Source: Vibrio zhugei (lineage in GTDB: Bacteria; Pseudomonadota; Gammaproteobacteria; Enterobacterales; Vibrionaceae). Taken from it: a DNA stretch of 64,000 nucleotides. Positions within the stretch are counted from its first letter, which is position 1; each line of letters starts with the position of its first letter. The notes beneath the pieces are model-generated. The model did not search any database, was not told the DNA's origin, and was given only the letters and a program-made list of their open reading frames with translations. This document shows positions 1 to 9,305 of the stretch, piece by piece. A program made the position numbers and the translations under genes. The DNA lies in NCBI RefSeq assembly GCF_003716875.1, contig NZ_CP033078.1, forward strand, positions 1,798,001-1,862,000. Reading direction: 5' to 3'.

Positions 1-1163
1 GCCAAGGATTTGAAGGACGCCGATGATTTATGTGTGTTATTCGCCAAGCGCTTTCCGCCAAGAATGACATCAGAAAAGTTACTAATAAACGGTATGACGA
101 CGTCGGCTTTTTGTTTCAGAAACTTGTCAATCTCGGTTTGTGACACACTGGCGTATTTTTCTGGGACAATGTGATTCACCACGACAATCAACCTTGGGCG
201 CTCCGAGGCAGGTAAATTTTCAATTAATAATTTTATTCTGCCCGCATCACGTAGAGAAGAAACCGTTGGCGACGTGATTAATATAATACAGTCGCTTTTT
301 AACCAAGGGTGGTCTTTTTCAAACACCACGCCGGAAGACGCAGAGACATCTTCAATAATAAAATTACACTCTGACGACATAATATCGACGACAAAGCGAT
401 GGTATTCTGTCGTTTCGCTTTGCGTTAAATTCGGTGCAGTCAATGCCAACAAAGAAAGTAATTCACTTTGCTTATACAGTAAGCTTTTCGCACTGGCTAA
501 ATCCAATGTATCCGCAAAGCTCCCCGTTTGAATTTGACGTTTCTCAAACTGCTTTATCCCCAACATAATGTCGATATTGCCACTGTTATAGTTGTGGTCA
601 ACCACGATACATGACGCACGCTTCACTTCAGAAAGCAAATAAGACAGCTCCGCGGAGATCGCCGTGGTGCCGACGCCCCCTTTAGCTCCAATCACTGAAA
701 CTTGTTTTGCGCGTCGATTCTGGCCAGGCCCACGATTGCGTTGGCGATTATCATGCACACTGCGCACAAAATCGATCAATTCTTGCTTCGTAATCGGCCA
801 AAACAGATAATAAAACCCTAACTCTTTGAGATTACGAATGGTGGAGATGGCGTCTTCACTGCCAATCACAATGACCGAAGCATGGCTTGGTAATAAGTGA
901 CTAATGCGCTTCGCGTCTTCTGCCACGTTCTGACTGTCATTCAGCTCAATAATAACGATCTCAACCGTTTGCAAACGCACATATTCGGAAATATCAGCGT
1001 CCGTATTTTCTGCCACAACTGGCTCACTGATGCCTTCAAAACGATAAGACTCAAGTACCAGTTGTCTGCATTGCTGGGTTTGATAGAAGAGCGCCGAGGT
1101 GATGCTTTCGGACGGTTTTTCATCCGGCTTACCTGATTTAAGAATATCGACAAGATCAAGCAT
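1..1163 (-). CDS. tadZ: TadZ/CpaE-like pilus assembly ATPase, 3' end beyond window
   Basis: An open frame runs from an ATG at 1163 off the left edge, giving 387 residues with no stop. Residues 1–140 look like a receiver-type domain (hydrophobic strand VSVIVIGS-like around 95–101). A deviant Walker A, GAKGGVGTT, lies at about 159–167, followed by a MinD/ParA-like ATPase body containing VVDHNYNSGNID and IIEDVSAS. TadZ/CpaE proteins are polar localisation factors for Flp pilus machines. It starts 4 bases after the cpaD-like stop, so it is translationally linked to the operon. The remaining genes (tadA and others) would lie outside the window. The family call is confident; the exact name is by context. 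Confidence 0.85.
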   Translation of the reverse strand, partial: MLDLVDILKSGKPDEKPSESITSALFYQTQQCRQLVLESYRFEGISEPVVAENTDADISEYVRLQTVEIVIIELNDSQNVAEDAKRISHLLPSHASVIVIGSEDAISTIRNLKELGFYYLFWPITKQELIDFVRSVHDNRQRNRGPGQNRRAKQVSVIGAKGGVGTTAISAELSYLLSEVKRASCIVVDHNYNSGNIDIMLGIKQFEKRQIQTGSFADTLDLASAKSLLYKQSELLSLLALTAPNLTQSETTEYHRFVVDIMSSECNFIIEDVSASSGVVFEKDHPWLKSDCIILITSPTVSSLRDAGRIKLLIENLPASERPRLIVVVNHIVPEKYASVSQTEIDKFLKQKADVVIPFISNFSDVILGGKRLANNTHKSSASFKSL

Positions 1164-1167
1164 AAGA

Positions 1168-1668
1168 CTAGTTTCCAGATTCAGTAATCGCCGCAGAGCG
1201 TTCGGGATTGATCATCGATGTCCAGCGGTTTTTTTCAACATTACACCCAAAATCACCATTGAACTGACTCAGCGAATTGTAGTTTACGTAGCGACAGTCA
1301 TCGATCCGCACTTTATATTCGGCAAGTGACATGATAAAGGTATTTCCTTGTCCACTCTCTTCGATGGTTAGCATGTTTTCCGCGACGCCCATAGCAAGTA
1401 ATTGACGTTTCGCCGCTTGCATTACCCGTTTCGCGGCATGACCTTGATAGTGAATATGAATGGTTTGTGACAACGCTTGTTGCTGGTGCTGCTTAATAAA
1501 TGCAGAAACGTTTTTCTTAGCACTGCGATAATTGTCGACATGCAGTGACAGCGATGTGTTCACTGGGTACAAGTTCACTTTTGTCCCGGTGCGATCGTGA
1601 ACATGGCTACAACCCACTAAAAGTAGCGTGGTTAATATAGAAAGAGAGCGAATCACTTTGATACTCAT
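1168..1668 (-). CDS. CpaD-like pilus biogenesis lipoprotein
   Basis: 166 residues with a short signal peptide ending in the lipobox LLVGC (Cys about residue 20), so it is a predicted outer-membrane lipoprotein. The C-terminal segment FGCNVEKNRWTSMINPE resembles the conserved Cys and 'M..P' region of CpaD proteins of Tad pilus systems. The start overlaps the stop of the upstream secretin gene by 4 bases (ATGA). Its position between the secretin and TadZ supports the role. Sequence conservation in this family is low, so the assignment leans on lipobox plus context. Confidence 0.72.
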   Translation of the reverse strand: MSIKVIRSLSILTTLLLVGCSHVHDRTGTKVNLYPVNTSLSLHVDNYRSAKKNVSAFIKQHQQQALSQTIHIHYQGHAAKRVMQAAKRQLLAMGVAENMLTIEESGQGNTFIMSLAEYKVRIDDCRYVNYNSLSQFNGDFGCNVEKNRWTSMINPERSAAITESGN

Positions 1669-3047
1669 TGGATAAATCCTCCATTAGATAACCACTCACG
1701 CGCAGTATAAGTACTATCGGTTTTATCATCCAAAGCAAAGAAGCGTTGCAAGTTGGTAGTACGCTCAAACGCAGGTAATGTCACTTGGTTGGTTTCAATC
1801 GGCTTCACCAAACTGACTGTCGCGACAATCACAAGTTCGGTTTTTTTACGCTCGGTCTGAGTATAACGAAATAACGCACCTAAAATTGGAATATCACCAA
1901 TATAAGGAATTTTGGATAGTGACTCGGTTTCTTCATTACTTAATAAACCGCCAAGGATAAAGCTTTGCCCATCGCCAAGCTCAACTGTGGTCTTCGCTTT
2001 ACGGGTTTTTAGCGCAGGAACATCATAAGTATTATTTTTAAACTGAGAATCTAATGAGCTTACTTCAGGATTAATAGCGAGCTTAATTTTATTATCACGC
2101 AACACATTTGCGGCTAAATTTAAACGAATGCCATATTCTTTATAAGAAACGCTGCTACCATTATTGCTGGTTGTCACTACAGGTAACTCACCACCAACCA
2201 GAAAGCTCGCATTACCGCCAGAGATAACAGAAATATTTGGCTCTGCTAAAACTTGTCCAACAGTATTATCCGCAACGGCGTTAATAACTGAGACAATATC
2301 ACTGGCGCTAAAATGAGTAATACTATTAACAAAAATACCATTGCTCTGACCCGCCGAGTTAATTTGGATGCCTAAATTCTCAGCAAACGATTGGGACACC
2401 TCAGCAACGGTAAGTTTCACGTTAACCTGCTTGGTGACCGCAACTTCAAGGTTATTAACAATACCTTGGTATTCTTTGCCCAGTTTCAGTGTCATCCCAT
2501 CATCAGAGGACGAACCGCTTGAGTTTGAACCAGAACTACTGTTACTTGAATCAGACGAAACCGATACTGTTTTTTCAGTCGAAGATTTTTCCATCAACTC
2601 ACCGATAAGCGATTCGATGCCTTGCTTTTGCTCTTCACTGGCAACCATACCGCTCAGCACAATTTGTTTGCCTAAATTGTAGATAGAAATATCGAGATGC
2701 GGATAACGCATAGCAACTTGCTGCTTAATTGCTAATAAGCTTTCATTGACAACCACTGTTTTACTAATGAGTGCATTACCATCACCATCAAATACAATCA
2801 GTGAGGTGTTGCCGACCTTTTTACCAAAGACCACCACTTTTCGTTTACCAATTACTTGGTAATCGGCTACGGCTGGATTGGCAATAAACACCGAGCTTAT
2901 AGCATCTTTCGCAACAAGCGAATTAGCTTCACCATTACTGATATTCATCACACCAGCAGCAAATACTGAGAAGCTCATTCCCACGAATATCGTGAGTGCT
3001 AATATCCTTGTCATCGCATTTCCTATAAAAGAGCGCAAAGGTTTCAT
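1665..3047 (-). CDS. rcpA: Tad pilus secretin (RcpA/CpaC, type II/III secretin family)
   Basis: 460 residues from the ATG at 3047, which follows the upstream stop by 10 bases and has AGGA just before it; a longer frame from 3101 would overlap cpaB by 44 bases and is less likely. There is a signal peptide (ending near SVFAAG), an N-terminal pilus-secretin domain (NGEANSL..V..VFIANPAVADYQV), a BON-like segment, a Ser/Gly/Asp-rich linker, and the secretin core (VGGELPVVTTSNNG, ILGGLLSNEE, KIPYIGDIPILGALFR). It forms the outer-membrane pore for Flp pili. It overlaps the cpaD-like gene by 4 bases. Confidence 0.92.
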   Translation of the reverse strand: MKPLRSFIGNAMTRILALTIFVGMSFSVFAAGVMNISNGEANSLVAKDAISSVFIANPAVADYQVIGKRKVVVFGKKVGNTSLIVFDGDGNALISKTVVVNESLLAIKQQVAMRYPHLDISIYNLGKQIVLSGMVASEEQKQGIESLIGELMEKSSTEKTVSVSSDSSNSSSGSNSSGSSSDDGMTLKLGKEYQGIVNNLEVAVTKQVNVKLTVAEVSQSFAENLGIQINSAGQSNGIFVNSITHFSASDIVSVINAVADNTVGQVLAEPNISVISGGNASFLVGGELPVVTTSNNGSSVSYKEYGIRLNLAANVLRDNKIKLAINPEVSSLDSQFKNNTYDVPALKTRKAKTTVELGDGQSFILGGLLSNEETESLSKIPYIGDIPILGALFRYTQTERKKTELVIVATVSLVKPIETNQVTLPAFERTTNLQRFFALDDKTDSTYTAREWLSNGGFIQ

Positions 3048-3057
3048 TCGTCCTATC

Positions 3058-3846
3058 CTATTTAACGGTCGCGCTGCCTGCGCGAAACTCAGTGATTGCA
3101 TGGTATGAATCTAGTACGTCGCCAGCATCAGCAGAAAGCTCTTTCGCTGTGGCATTTTTTACCGATTGGTGCACTTCCAATTGGGCGATACGCTTAGCAA
3201 TAGTTAATGTCGCCACTTGCTTTGGATTTAGCTCAAGCACAAGCGAGGTTTTTTCGCCATTGACCTTGCCATCTTTATTTTTAACCATATGCTTGGTTAA
3301 TTTCAGAACTCGTACGTTGCGTAGTACGGGGGTTAAAGAAACGCCTCGGAAGCTATTGACCGTCTCACCATTAGCGAGGTTTTGCCGGGTTGATGCCAAT
3401 GCTAGAATGTCGACTTTAGAGTCACTATGTATGACACCACCGACAATCGAATCTGAATTGATATCCACTGGAAAGGCAATCATGCCGGCATCAACGGTAT
3501 AATCAACGTACTCGGGATCGCTCTCATAAATCATGGAACTGCGATACACTAATTGATTTTTTTGAATAGTTTTACGTGCAATCGGATTCTTGGAGAAATC
3601 AATAGAAAGGTTACTATCTAGACCGTATTGATTGGCCTTGGCTTCTGACCACTGCTCAATATACACATCTGAACGTGTTACGGCTTGCTTGGGTGAAAGA
3701 TCCGTTTTGGCAAGATATACAGTAAAACCTTTTTCTTGCTTAGCGACAGCAGGCTTAGTTTGTTTATGCTGCTGTTGGTGAGTAATACCATAAATACCAA
3801 TTGCGATGGCTAATACGGCAAATAAACTGACTAATTTTATATTCAT
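3058..3846 (-). CDS. cpaB: Flp pilus assembly protein CpaB/RcpC, SAF domain
   Basis: 262 residues from the ATG at 3846; an in-frame TTG at 3858 is an alternative. One N-terminal membrane segment (LVSLFAVLAIAIGIYGI) is followed by a SAF-like domain (VYLAKTDLSPKQAVTRSDV, then IARKTIQKNQLV) and the RcpC region (MIAFPVDINSDSIVGGVIHSDSKVDILA). CpaB proteins are periplasmic, membrane-anchored partners of the secretin. It lies 30 bases after the prepilin peptidase gene and just before the secretin, the usual order. Confidence 0.9.
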   Translation of the reverse strand: MNIKLVSLFAVLAIAIGIYGITHQQQHKQTKPAVAKQEKGFTVYLAKTDLSPKQAVTRSDVYIEQWSEAKANQYGLDSNLSIDFSKNPIARKTIQKNQLVYRSSMIYESDPEYVDYTVDAGMIAFPVDINSDSIVGGVIHSDSKVDILALASTRQNLANGETVNSFRGVSLTPVLRNVRVLKLTKHMVKNKDGKVNGEKTSLVLELNPKQVATLTIAKRIAQLEVHQSVKNATAKELSADAGDVLDSYHAITEFRAGSATVK

Positions 3847-3876
3847 AGATAACCACAATATCGTTAATAAAAATAA

Positions 3877-4326
3877 TTAACTGGGTAGCAGGGTTAACAC
3901 AATACCGAAGCCAAAGCTCACAACAATAGGTACCCCATAAGGAACGCCTTTAGTATAGGGTGCGCCATTAGAAGATAAACGTCCCCATAAGCAAAGCGCT
4001 ATCGCTAACACTCCTCCTAACAAAAGCATGCTAACAAGGCACAGTAAGAACCATTGCCCATCTACGGCTAACGTTAAAACTGTTATTAACTTGATATCAC
4101 CTGCGCCACACACACCAAAATGCCACAAAAACACACCAAATATGAAGACAAGCATCGCGGTTGAATAAGATAAATGACTAATATCCGTAAAGCGTACAGC
4201 GAAGATACTAAATAGAGTAAACAACACATCCTCATTACCAATATAACGATAACGGATGTCTGTATACACAATTCTACCTAAAATAAGGGTTAGCACTACA
4301 TATGCTAACCCTAGTATCACTGTCAC
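3877..4326 (-). CDS. cpaA: Prepilin peptidase TadV/CpaA (A24 family)
   Basis: 149 residues, almost entirely hydrophobic with about five to six membrane helices. The two catalytic aspartates of the A24 family are visible: one in VYTDIRYRYIGN near residue 23 and one in GAGDIKL near residue 77. A PYGVPI motif precedes the last helix. The short, methylase-less form is typical of Tad systems; it would cut the Flp prepilin encoded 13 bases upstream. Confidence 0.93.
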   Translation of the reverse strand: MTVILGLAYVVLTLILGRIVYTDIRYRYIGNEDVLFTLFSIFAVRFTDISHLSYSTAMLVFIFGVFLWHFGVCGAGDIKLITVLTLAVDGQWFLLCLVSMLLLGGVLAIALCLWGRLSSNGAPYTKGVPYGVPIVVSFGFGIVLTLLPS

Positions 4327-4338
4327 TGTCGAAACTAC

Positions 4339-4569
4339 TTACTTAGTGACTTTTACCTCAGCAGCTTTATCAATATTATCTGATACAGTATTTAAAGCAC
4401 CTTGAAGTGCTTCTTTTAGGCTGCCATTGAATACAGTTAGAACGATCGCTGAAATTGCTACAGCAATAATTGCGTATTCAATTGCCGTCACACCGCGTTT
4501 GTCGGCAGAAAAAGAGTGAACGTAAGAAGCAGTCGTTGCGTAAGCTTTTGCACATAATTTATTAAACAT
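4339..4569 (-). CDS. flp: Flp/Fap major pilin prepilin
   Basis: 76 residues: a 26-residue hydrophilic leader, then the cleavage motif G|VTAIEYAII (Gly at -1, Glu at +5, Tyr at +6) and a hydrophobic helix, the Flp pilin hallmark. AAGGATT lies 6 bases before the ATG. It is the first gene of the minus-strand Tad operon, and the following 13-base gap leads directly into the prepilin peptidase. Confidence 0.95.
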   Translation of the reverse strand: MFNKLCAKAYATTASYVHSFSADKRGVTAIEYAIIAVAISAIVLTVFNGSLKEALQGALNTVSDNIDKAAEVKVTK

Positions 4570-5110
4570 GATGTAATCCTTAAAATAAAATGATTTCGTA
4601 AAATAGAGTAATTATAAAACTTGCCTTAAAATCGGCGAGTAACGAAAATCGGCAATCAGCTAACATAACTGGTTATCATTGGCTAACCTTACAGAGTATT
4701 GAGTATAACTACTCATTCGCGGCGACAACCAATTCCATCAGTCTGTGTTAATAAATCGTCAACTAACTGTGATGTTTCATGCAGGTTATAGTACCTGATT
4801 TGTTTTCGATGCAAAGCTAAATTATACGCGTTTTACGCTCTGTCACTCATCAGTCTCAACATTGAAACACTAATGCAAAATTTCATCAATATGGAACAGA
4901 TGTCTTATAATAGACCAAAATAATCGCAGTTTCACTCATGTTGTTTAATACATTACAATTTTAATTAGTACATAAATACAACAATACACTTATTAATTAA
5001 GCACTTGATACATATAGTCTCATAAGCCTAGTTGCGTACAACGTCATCATTACAGGCTACCCCCATAGGCTTGGAATGAACAAAATGTCTATTCGCTGTC
5101 AATCTTTAGA
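4570..5110. promoter_or_regulatory. AT-rich intergenic region upstream of flp
   Basis: 540 bases without a convincing gene. It should hold the promoter of the Tad operon: a TATAAT reads on the minus strand at 4611–4616, about 40 bases before the pilin ATG, but no good -35 hexamer sits at the right distance, suggesting an activator. The far part (4850–5090) is very AT-rich and follows the ycgN 3' end. No repeats or RNA structures stood out. Confidence 0.35.
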
Positions 5111-5551
5111 TTACTCTCGCCCTGGGTGATTAATAATGTGGTCTTCCCAATCAATCACATTAATTTCATAAACAAACTGGTCGCGTACGCTTTGCCCTGC
5201 AGTATGCATCCGTGTTTTCGACCCCGTGATCAGTGGGTGCCACTCAGGGAGAGGTTGGTTGTCAGCCAATAAACGGTAGGCGCAAGTGTCAGGTAGCCAG
5301 TTAAACTCGCTAATCTTATCGCGCGTTAATTTTAAACAGGCTTCGCCAGAAGCAAAGCGGTTCTCATAGTCTTTACAACTGCATGTCTCATTATCTAATA
5401 AACTGCAACCCACATTGGTGTAATACACCTCGTCAGAATCTTCATCCATGAGTTTATGTAGGCAGCATTTACCACAGCCATCACATAAGGATTCCCATTC
5501 CTCTTCAGACATTTGTTCTAAGGATTTGGACTGCCAAAAAGGAGTTGTCAT
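5111..5551 (-). CDS. ycgN: YcgN-family (UPF0260) cysteine-cluster protein
   Basis: 146 residues, the usual length of the family. The N-terminal CDGCGKCC and later Cys residues ([30 protein letters not shown]) match the YkgJ-type CxxCxxCC cluster expected to bind zinc or an Fe-S centre. [11 protein letters not shown] and PEWHPLITG are typical of UPF0260. Its molecular role is not established. It is a single gene, divergent from the yeiW-like gene. Confidence 0.9.
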   Translation of the reverse strand: MTTPFWQSKSLEQMSEEEWESLCDGCGKCCLHKLMDEDSDEVYYTNVGCSLLDNETCSCKDYENRFASGEACLKLTRDKISEFNWLPDTCAYRLLADNQPLPEWHPLITGSKTRMHTAGQSVRDQFVYEINVIDWEDHIINHPGRE

Positions 5552-5726
5552 GGTTAAGCTCTCACACGTGTTGCGGTAAAATGGGCGCCCTTTATACCTA
5601 GCTTATTTATAAAGTGCAACTCTTGTAAGCTACCCCATTTCTCACCAAACAGGACAAGACTAGTCGATCATGTCCATTTCTGCTAGGATTCGCCTCCTTG
5701 CCCATCTTTCACTTATAGGAACATCC

Positions 5727-5975
5727 ATGGAATGTCGTTTAGGCTGCGGCGCGTGCTGCATTGCGCCGAGTATCACTTCGCCTATCCCAGGCATGCCGCA
5801 AGGTAAGCCCGCTGGCGTGCGCTGTATACAACTTAACGAGGACAACCTATGTCGATTGTTTGGCAAACCAGAACGCCCTGCAGTTTGCCGTCAATTTCAA
5901 GCAGACAGTGAAGTATGCGGTAAGGACACGGCTCACGCGATCACTATTATCACCGAACTCGAAGCAATAACGTAA
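5727..5975 (+). CDS. yeiW: YeiW-like (UPF0153) small cysteine-cluster protein
   Basis: 82 residues from the ATG at 5727, which has TAGGA 6–10 bases upstream; a longer frame from 5670 adds a segment foreign to the family. MECRLGCGACCIAPSI, PIPGMPQGKPAGVRCIQL and RPAVCRQF closely follow E. coli YeiW, including the Cys cluster. The function is unknown. It lies divergently from another cysteine-cluster gene, ycgN; whether this pairing is functional cannot be told. Confidence 0.88.
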   Translation: MECRLGCGACCIAPSITSPIPGMPQGKPAGVRCIQLNEDNLCRLFGKPERPAVCRQFQADSEVCGKDTAHAITIITELEAIT

Positions 5976-6134
5976 CGGGCAAATTGACAAGAACAATGTT
6001 GCTTTGCCATAAAAAGAGACGAACTGAAAGCCTCAACATGGCGAGATGGCGCGCGAGCAATGAGAAGAAGGATAAAATAATGCACAATGAGGCAGCAATG
6101 TGTCATTTTTAAAAGCGTGATAAATAAAACAAAA

Positions 6135-6158
6135 AAAACCGCTGTGCTGAGCGGTTTT
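6135..6158 (-). terminator. Intrinsic terminator after recR
   Basis: Inverted repeat AAAACCGCT / AGCGGTTTT around a short loop, followed on the minus strand by an uninterrupted T-run (A-tract at 6131–6138 on the plus strand). It ends the apt–dnaX–ybaB–recR operon and could also act on yeiW transcripts from the other side. Confidence 0.85.
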
Positions 6159-6161
6159 CAT

Positions 6162-6764
6162 TTACGATAATTTCAGTCGCCCAATCAGTGAATGCGACAA
6201 TGTCGTACCATCAACCAACTCTAGCTCACCGCCCATCGGAACCCCGTGAGCAATACGACTGGCAGAGACTTCATGCTCTCGACAAAGCTCACCAATATAA
6301 TGGGCGGTCGCTTCCCCTTCAACCGTGGGATTCGTGGCCAGAATGACTTCCTGCACATCTCCCCGTTGTAAGCGGTAATCGAGGATATCGAGTCCAATAT
6401 CGCTCGGCCCAATACCATCTAATGGCGATAAATGCCCCATCAAAACGAAGTATCGACCGGAAAATTGCCCCGTTGCTTCCAGCGCAGCAATATCTGCTGG
6501 GCTTTCAACCACACAGATTTGACCACTTTCGGCACGTTTATGGTTATTACAGATATGACAAACATCGTCTTCTGTAAAGGTGCGGCATTCACGACAATGG
6601 CCAATTTCGACCATCGCTTTACTAAGCGCATCGGCTAACTGCAAGCCACCTTTTCTATCACGCTGTAACAAATGAAAGGCCATACGTTGAGCTGACTTAG
6701 GACCGACTCCCGGCAGACAACGTAGGGCCTCCATCAAATGCTCCAGCATAGGACTGGTCCGCAT
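6162..6764 (-). CDS. recR: Recombination mediator RecR
   Basis: 200 residues, standard length. It has an N-terminal helix-hairpin-helix ([18 protein letters not shown]), a four-Cys zinc finger ([16 protein letters not shown], about 57–72), and a Toprim domain ([33 protein letters not shown]). With RecF/RecO it loads RecA at gaps. It is the last gene of the operon, 19 bases after ybaB. Confidence 0.97.
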   Translation of the reverse strand: MRTSPMLEHLMEALRCLPGVGPKSAQRMAFHLLQRDRKGGLQLADALSKAMVEIGHCRECRTFTEDDVCHICNNHKRAESGQICVVESPADIAALEATGQFSGRYFVLMGHLSPLDGIGPSDIGLDILDYRLQRGDVQEVILATNPTVEGEATAHYIGELCREHEVSASRIAHGVPMGGELELVDGTTLSHSLIGRLKLS

Positions 6765-6783
6765 TATTTACCTTCTTATTGGA

Positions 6784-7116
6784 TTAAAATGGCATTTTCA
6801 TGCCTGGTGGCAATTGCATACCGCCAGTCACTGATTCCATTTTTTCTTTTTGTGTTTCTTCGACACGACGCGCCGCATCATTAAATGCTGCTGCAATCAA
6901 GTCTTCAAGCATTTCTTTATCGTCTTCCATCAAGCTTTCATCGATGTCAACACGACGCACGCTATGGCTACCAGTAATGGTCACTTTTACTAAGCCTGCA
7001 CCAGATTCACCGGTGACTTCCATATTTGCCACTTCTTCTTGCATCTTTTGCATGCGATCTTGCATTTGTTGGGCTTGCTTCATGAGGTTGCCCATACCGC
7101 CTTTTCCACCAAACAT
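6784..7116 (-). CDS. ybaB: Nucleoid-associated protein YbaB/EbfC
   Basis: 110 residues from the ATG at 7116 ([21 protein letters not shown]), matching the E. coli start; an in-frame ATG two codons upstream is possible. GAGAG lies 8 bases before it. A helical N-terminus and the C-terminal tail rich in Met, Pro and Gly are typical of this DNA-binding dimer. It sits between dnaX and recR, as in most gamma-proteobacteria. Confidence 0.95.
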   Translation of the reverse strand: MFGGKGGMGNLMKQAQQMQDRMQKMQEEVANMEVTGESGAGLVKVTITGSHSVRRVDIDESLMEDDKEMLEDLIAAAFNDAARRVEETQKEKMESVTGGMQLPPGMKMPF

Positions 7117-7193
7117 TGTCATTCTCTCTGGTTAGTCTTGATTGATTGCTCATTAAATGGGGATGATTTTACCACAATTCAACCCCCTTTCGT

Positions 7194-9284
7194 TCAAATA
7201 GGTCTTACGCTATCTTCATCAAGCGTCCCATTAAAACGACGCTGAATAAATTGTACATTAGGATCTGAAGATAAGCTTTCGAAGGCTTGCGAAAGTTTGT
7301 CCTGATACAAGCTTTCCCGTAATTCCAGTGGGGTTTGTCCCTGCTCACCCACCGACACCGTCAATTGACACGGCTCACCAAGGACATCACTCAAGGCTGT
7401 CGACAATTCTTGGTGTGCTTTCTCAGTATGCAAATGCGCATGGCTTGGACGCAACGTTAATTCAATGTGAGCGCCTTGTTGATGGAGCACGGAGTTAAGT
7501 GCTAGCTGCTCCACTAACTTAGGGACGGTGAGTCGTTGAATGAGTGCCGCCCACTCGTTTTGCGCGGCGGCCTCTTGTGTGAGCTTTTCGCTCATTTCGG
7601 GTGTTTTTTCGTGCTCGAGCGCTTTTCGCAACTTAGCCGGTGTCACATCCGATTTGGCCGGCTCGGCCACTGGCTGCGTAGGACGCCATTGATAGTCACG
7701 TTCATGATGTTCATCGGCCATGCCGTGATTGGCTTGCGCATTCGGCGACATCCATTGAGCATCGGTGCTAGGCTGAGCGCGCTGAGAGACGCGGTCCAAG
7801 ACCGATTCTTTAGATTTAGATGCCGCTGTTGTCTTTTTTACGCGACGTCCATCCGATGGTTGCGTTGGATTTTGTCGCTTAGAACGCAATTGATGACGTA
7901 GCCCGCCGACCAGCGATGTCGTTGGCGTTGACACGGTTTTAGCAGCGCTCGTCGCCTCTGATTCAGACGGCTCTGCTGGAGCGGTATGATGTTGAGACTC
8001 AACAGAGCAAGCATTTTGCTGCTGATATGTCTGGGCTCCCACAGGCTGGCCTGCCGTAGGATTTGCAGAAACCTGCTGCCTCGGTAACGAATGCTCCATC
8101 GGGGCACTCTCGTCCTCAACCTTACCACTCGGTGTAGGTTGCGGAATACGAGCGGGAGCGGCCGCTGTTGTAGCGCTCACCCCATCTAAGACAGATTGCT
8201 GTGAGGGACGAAAAGCCAACATTCGTAGCAATATCATTTCCATCCCAATACGCGCGGTTGGCGCCAAGGCTAAATCATCACGCCCTTTTAATGCGATTTG
8301 ATAATAGAGCTGCACGTCTTGCGGGGTTAAAACTTGCGCAAGTTGTATGACTTTCTCCGCATCGGGGGATTGTTCATCTAGCGTTGCTGGTAGGGCTTGA
8401 TACATAGCAATACGATGTAATTGCGTCGCAAGTTGCTGCAGTAGTCCATCCCACTGCACCCCGTTTTCAGCGAGAGATTGTAAGCCACTCATTATCCCCT
8501 GAGGTGTCTTACTGGCGACCGATTGGAGCAAATGTAAAGCTTGGTCCGTATCCAAAGTCCCAAGCATATGTGACACTAAACTGCCTTCTACTCGACCATT
8601 ACCGAGAGCAATGGCTTGGTCAGTCAAACTCAACGCATCACGCATGCTGCCATCGGCCGCATGAGCGATAAGTGATAACGCTTTGTCATCACAATGAATG
8701 TCTTCTTGCTGCAATACATTGCTGAGCTGAGCTTGAATCTGTTCAACCCCAATCGGCTTAAGATTAAACTGTAAGCACCGTGACAGCACGGTTACGGGCA
8801 ATTTCTGGGGGTCAGTAGTTGCCAGTAAAAACTTCACGTATTCTGGCGGCTCTTCTAATGTCTTTAATAACGCATTAAAACTGTGCCGCGACAACATGTG
8901 CACTTCATCTATCAAATAGACTTTGAAGCGCCCACGTGCTGGTTTGTATTGTACGTTATCAAGCAACTCACGTGTATCTTCGACTTTGGTTCGAGACGCC
9001 GCATCGATTTCCAATAAATCAACAAAGCGCCCTTCATCAATTTCACGACAAGCGTCGCACTGACCGCAGGGCGTCGAAGTAATCCCTTGCTCGCAATTGA
9101 GGCCTTTAGCCAGTAAGCGAGCAATGGTTGTTTTCCCAACCCCTCTTGTCCCACTAAATAGATAGGCATGATGCAGTCGGTTCTGTGTCAAAGCGTTCTC
9201 TAACGCAGTTAAAACGTGAGCTTGGCCCACGACTTCATTAAACTGAGTAGGTCGCCATTTACGCGCGAGAGCAAGATAACTCAT
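7194..9284 (-). CDS. dnaX: DNA polymerase III tau subunit (and gamma by frameshift)
   Basis: 696 residues. The AAA+ clamp-loader module has Walker A GTRGVGKTT (about 45–53), a zinc-binding Cys set (CEQG..CGQCDAC), Walker B YLIDEVHML and sensor SRC. A variable Gln/Pro/Thr-rich linker follows, then the tau C-terminus that binds the replicase. A slippery heptamer A AAA AAG occurs in frame at codons 482–484 and would give a 489-residue gamma (see separate entry). It is 21 bases downstream of apt. Confidence 0.97.
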   Translation of the reverse strand: MSYLALARKWRPTQFNEVVGQAHVLTALENALTQNRLHHAYLFSGTRGVGKTTIARLLAKGLNCEQGITSTPCGQCDACREIDEGRFVDLLEIDAASRTKVEDTRELLDNVQYKPARGRFKVYLIDEVHMLSRHSFNALLKTLEEPPEYVKFLLATTDPQKLPVTVLSRCLQFNLKPIGVEQIQAQLSNVLQQEDIHCDDKALSLIAHAADGSMRDALSLTDQAIALGNGRVEGSLVSHMLGTLDTDQALHLLQSVASKTPQGIMSGLQSLAENGVQWDGLLQQLATQLHRIAMYQALPATLDEQSPDAEKVIQLAQVLTPQDVQLYYQIALKGRDDLALAPTARIGMEMILLRMLAFRPSQQSVLDGVSATTAAAPARIPQPTPSGKVEDESAPMEHSLPRQQVSANPTAGQPVGAQTYQQQNACSVESQHHTAPAEPSESEATSAAKTVSTPTTSLVGGLRHQLRSKRQNPTQPSDGRRVKKTTAASKSKESVLDRVSQRAQPSTDAQWMSPNAQANHGMADEHHERDYQWRPTQPVAEPAKSDVTPAKLRKALEHEKTPEMSEKLTQEAAAQNEWAALIQRLTVPKLVEQLALNSVLHQQGAHIELTLRPSHAHLHTEKAHQELSTALSDVLGEPCQLTVSVGEQGQTPLELRESLYQDKLSQAFESLSSDPNVQFIQRRFNGTLDEDSVRPI
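7816..7841 (-). promoter_or_regulatory. dnaX: Programmed -1 frameshift site in dnaX
   Basis: On the minus strand the frame reads GTA AAA AAG, so the heptamer A AAA AAG (7839–7833) is placed exactly as in E. coli dnaX. A -1 slip continues GAC AAC AGC GGC ATC TAA, ending at 7816 after five new codons (Asp-Asn-Ser-Gly-Ile). This would make a gamma-like protein of 489 residues. A small hairpin (CGGTC TTG GACCG) lies about 30 bases downstream, farther than the E. coli stimulator, so efficiency cannot be judged. Confidence 0.8.
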
Positions 9285-9305
9285 GAATACTTCCGTTTTT
9301 GGTGT

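Noticed and set aside
1099..1329. Plus-strand frame opposite the tadZ/cpaD-like junction
   Set aside because: Antisense shadow of two real minus-strand genes; no recognisable protein features.
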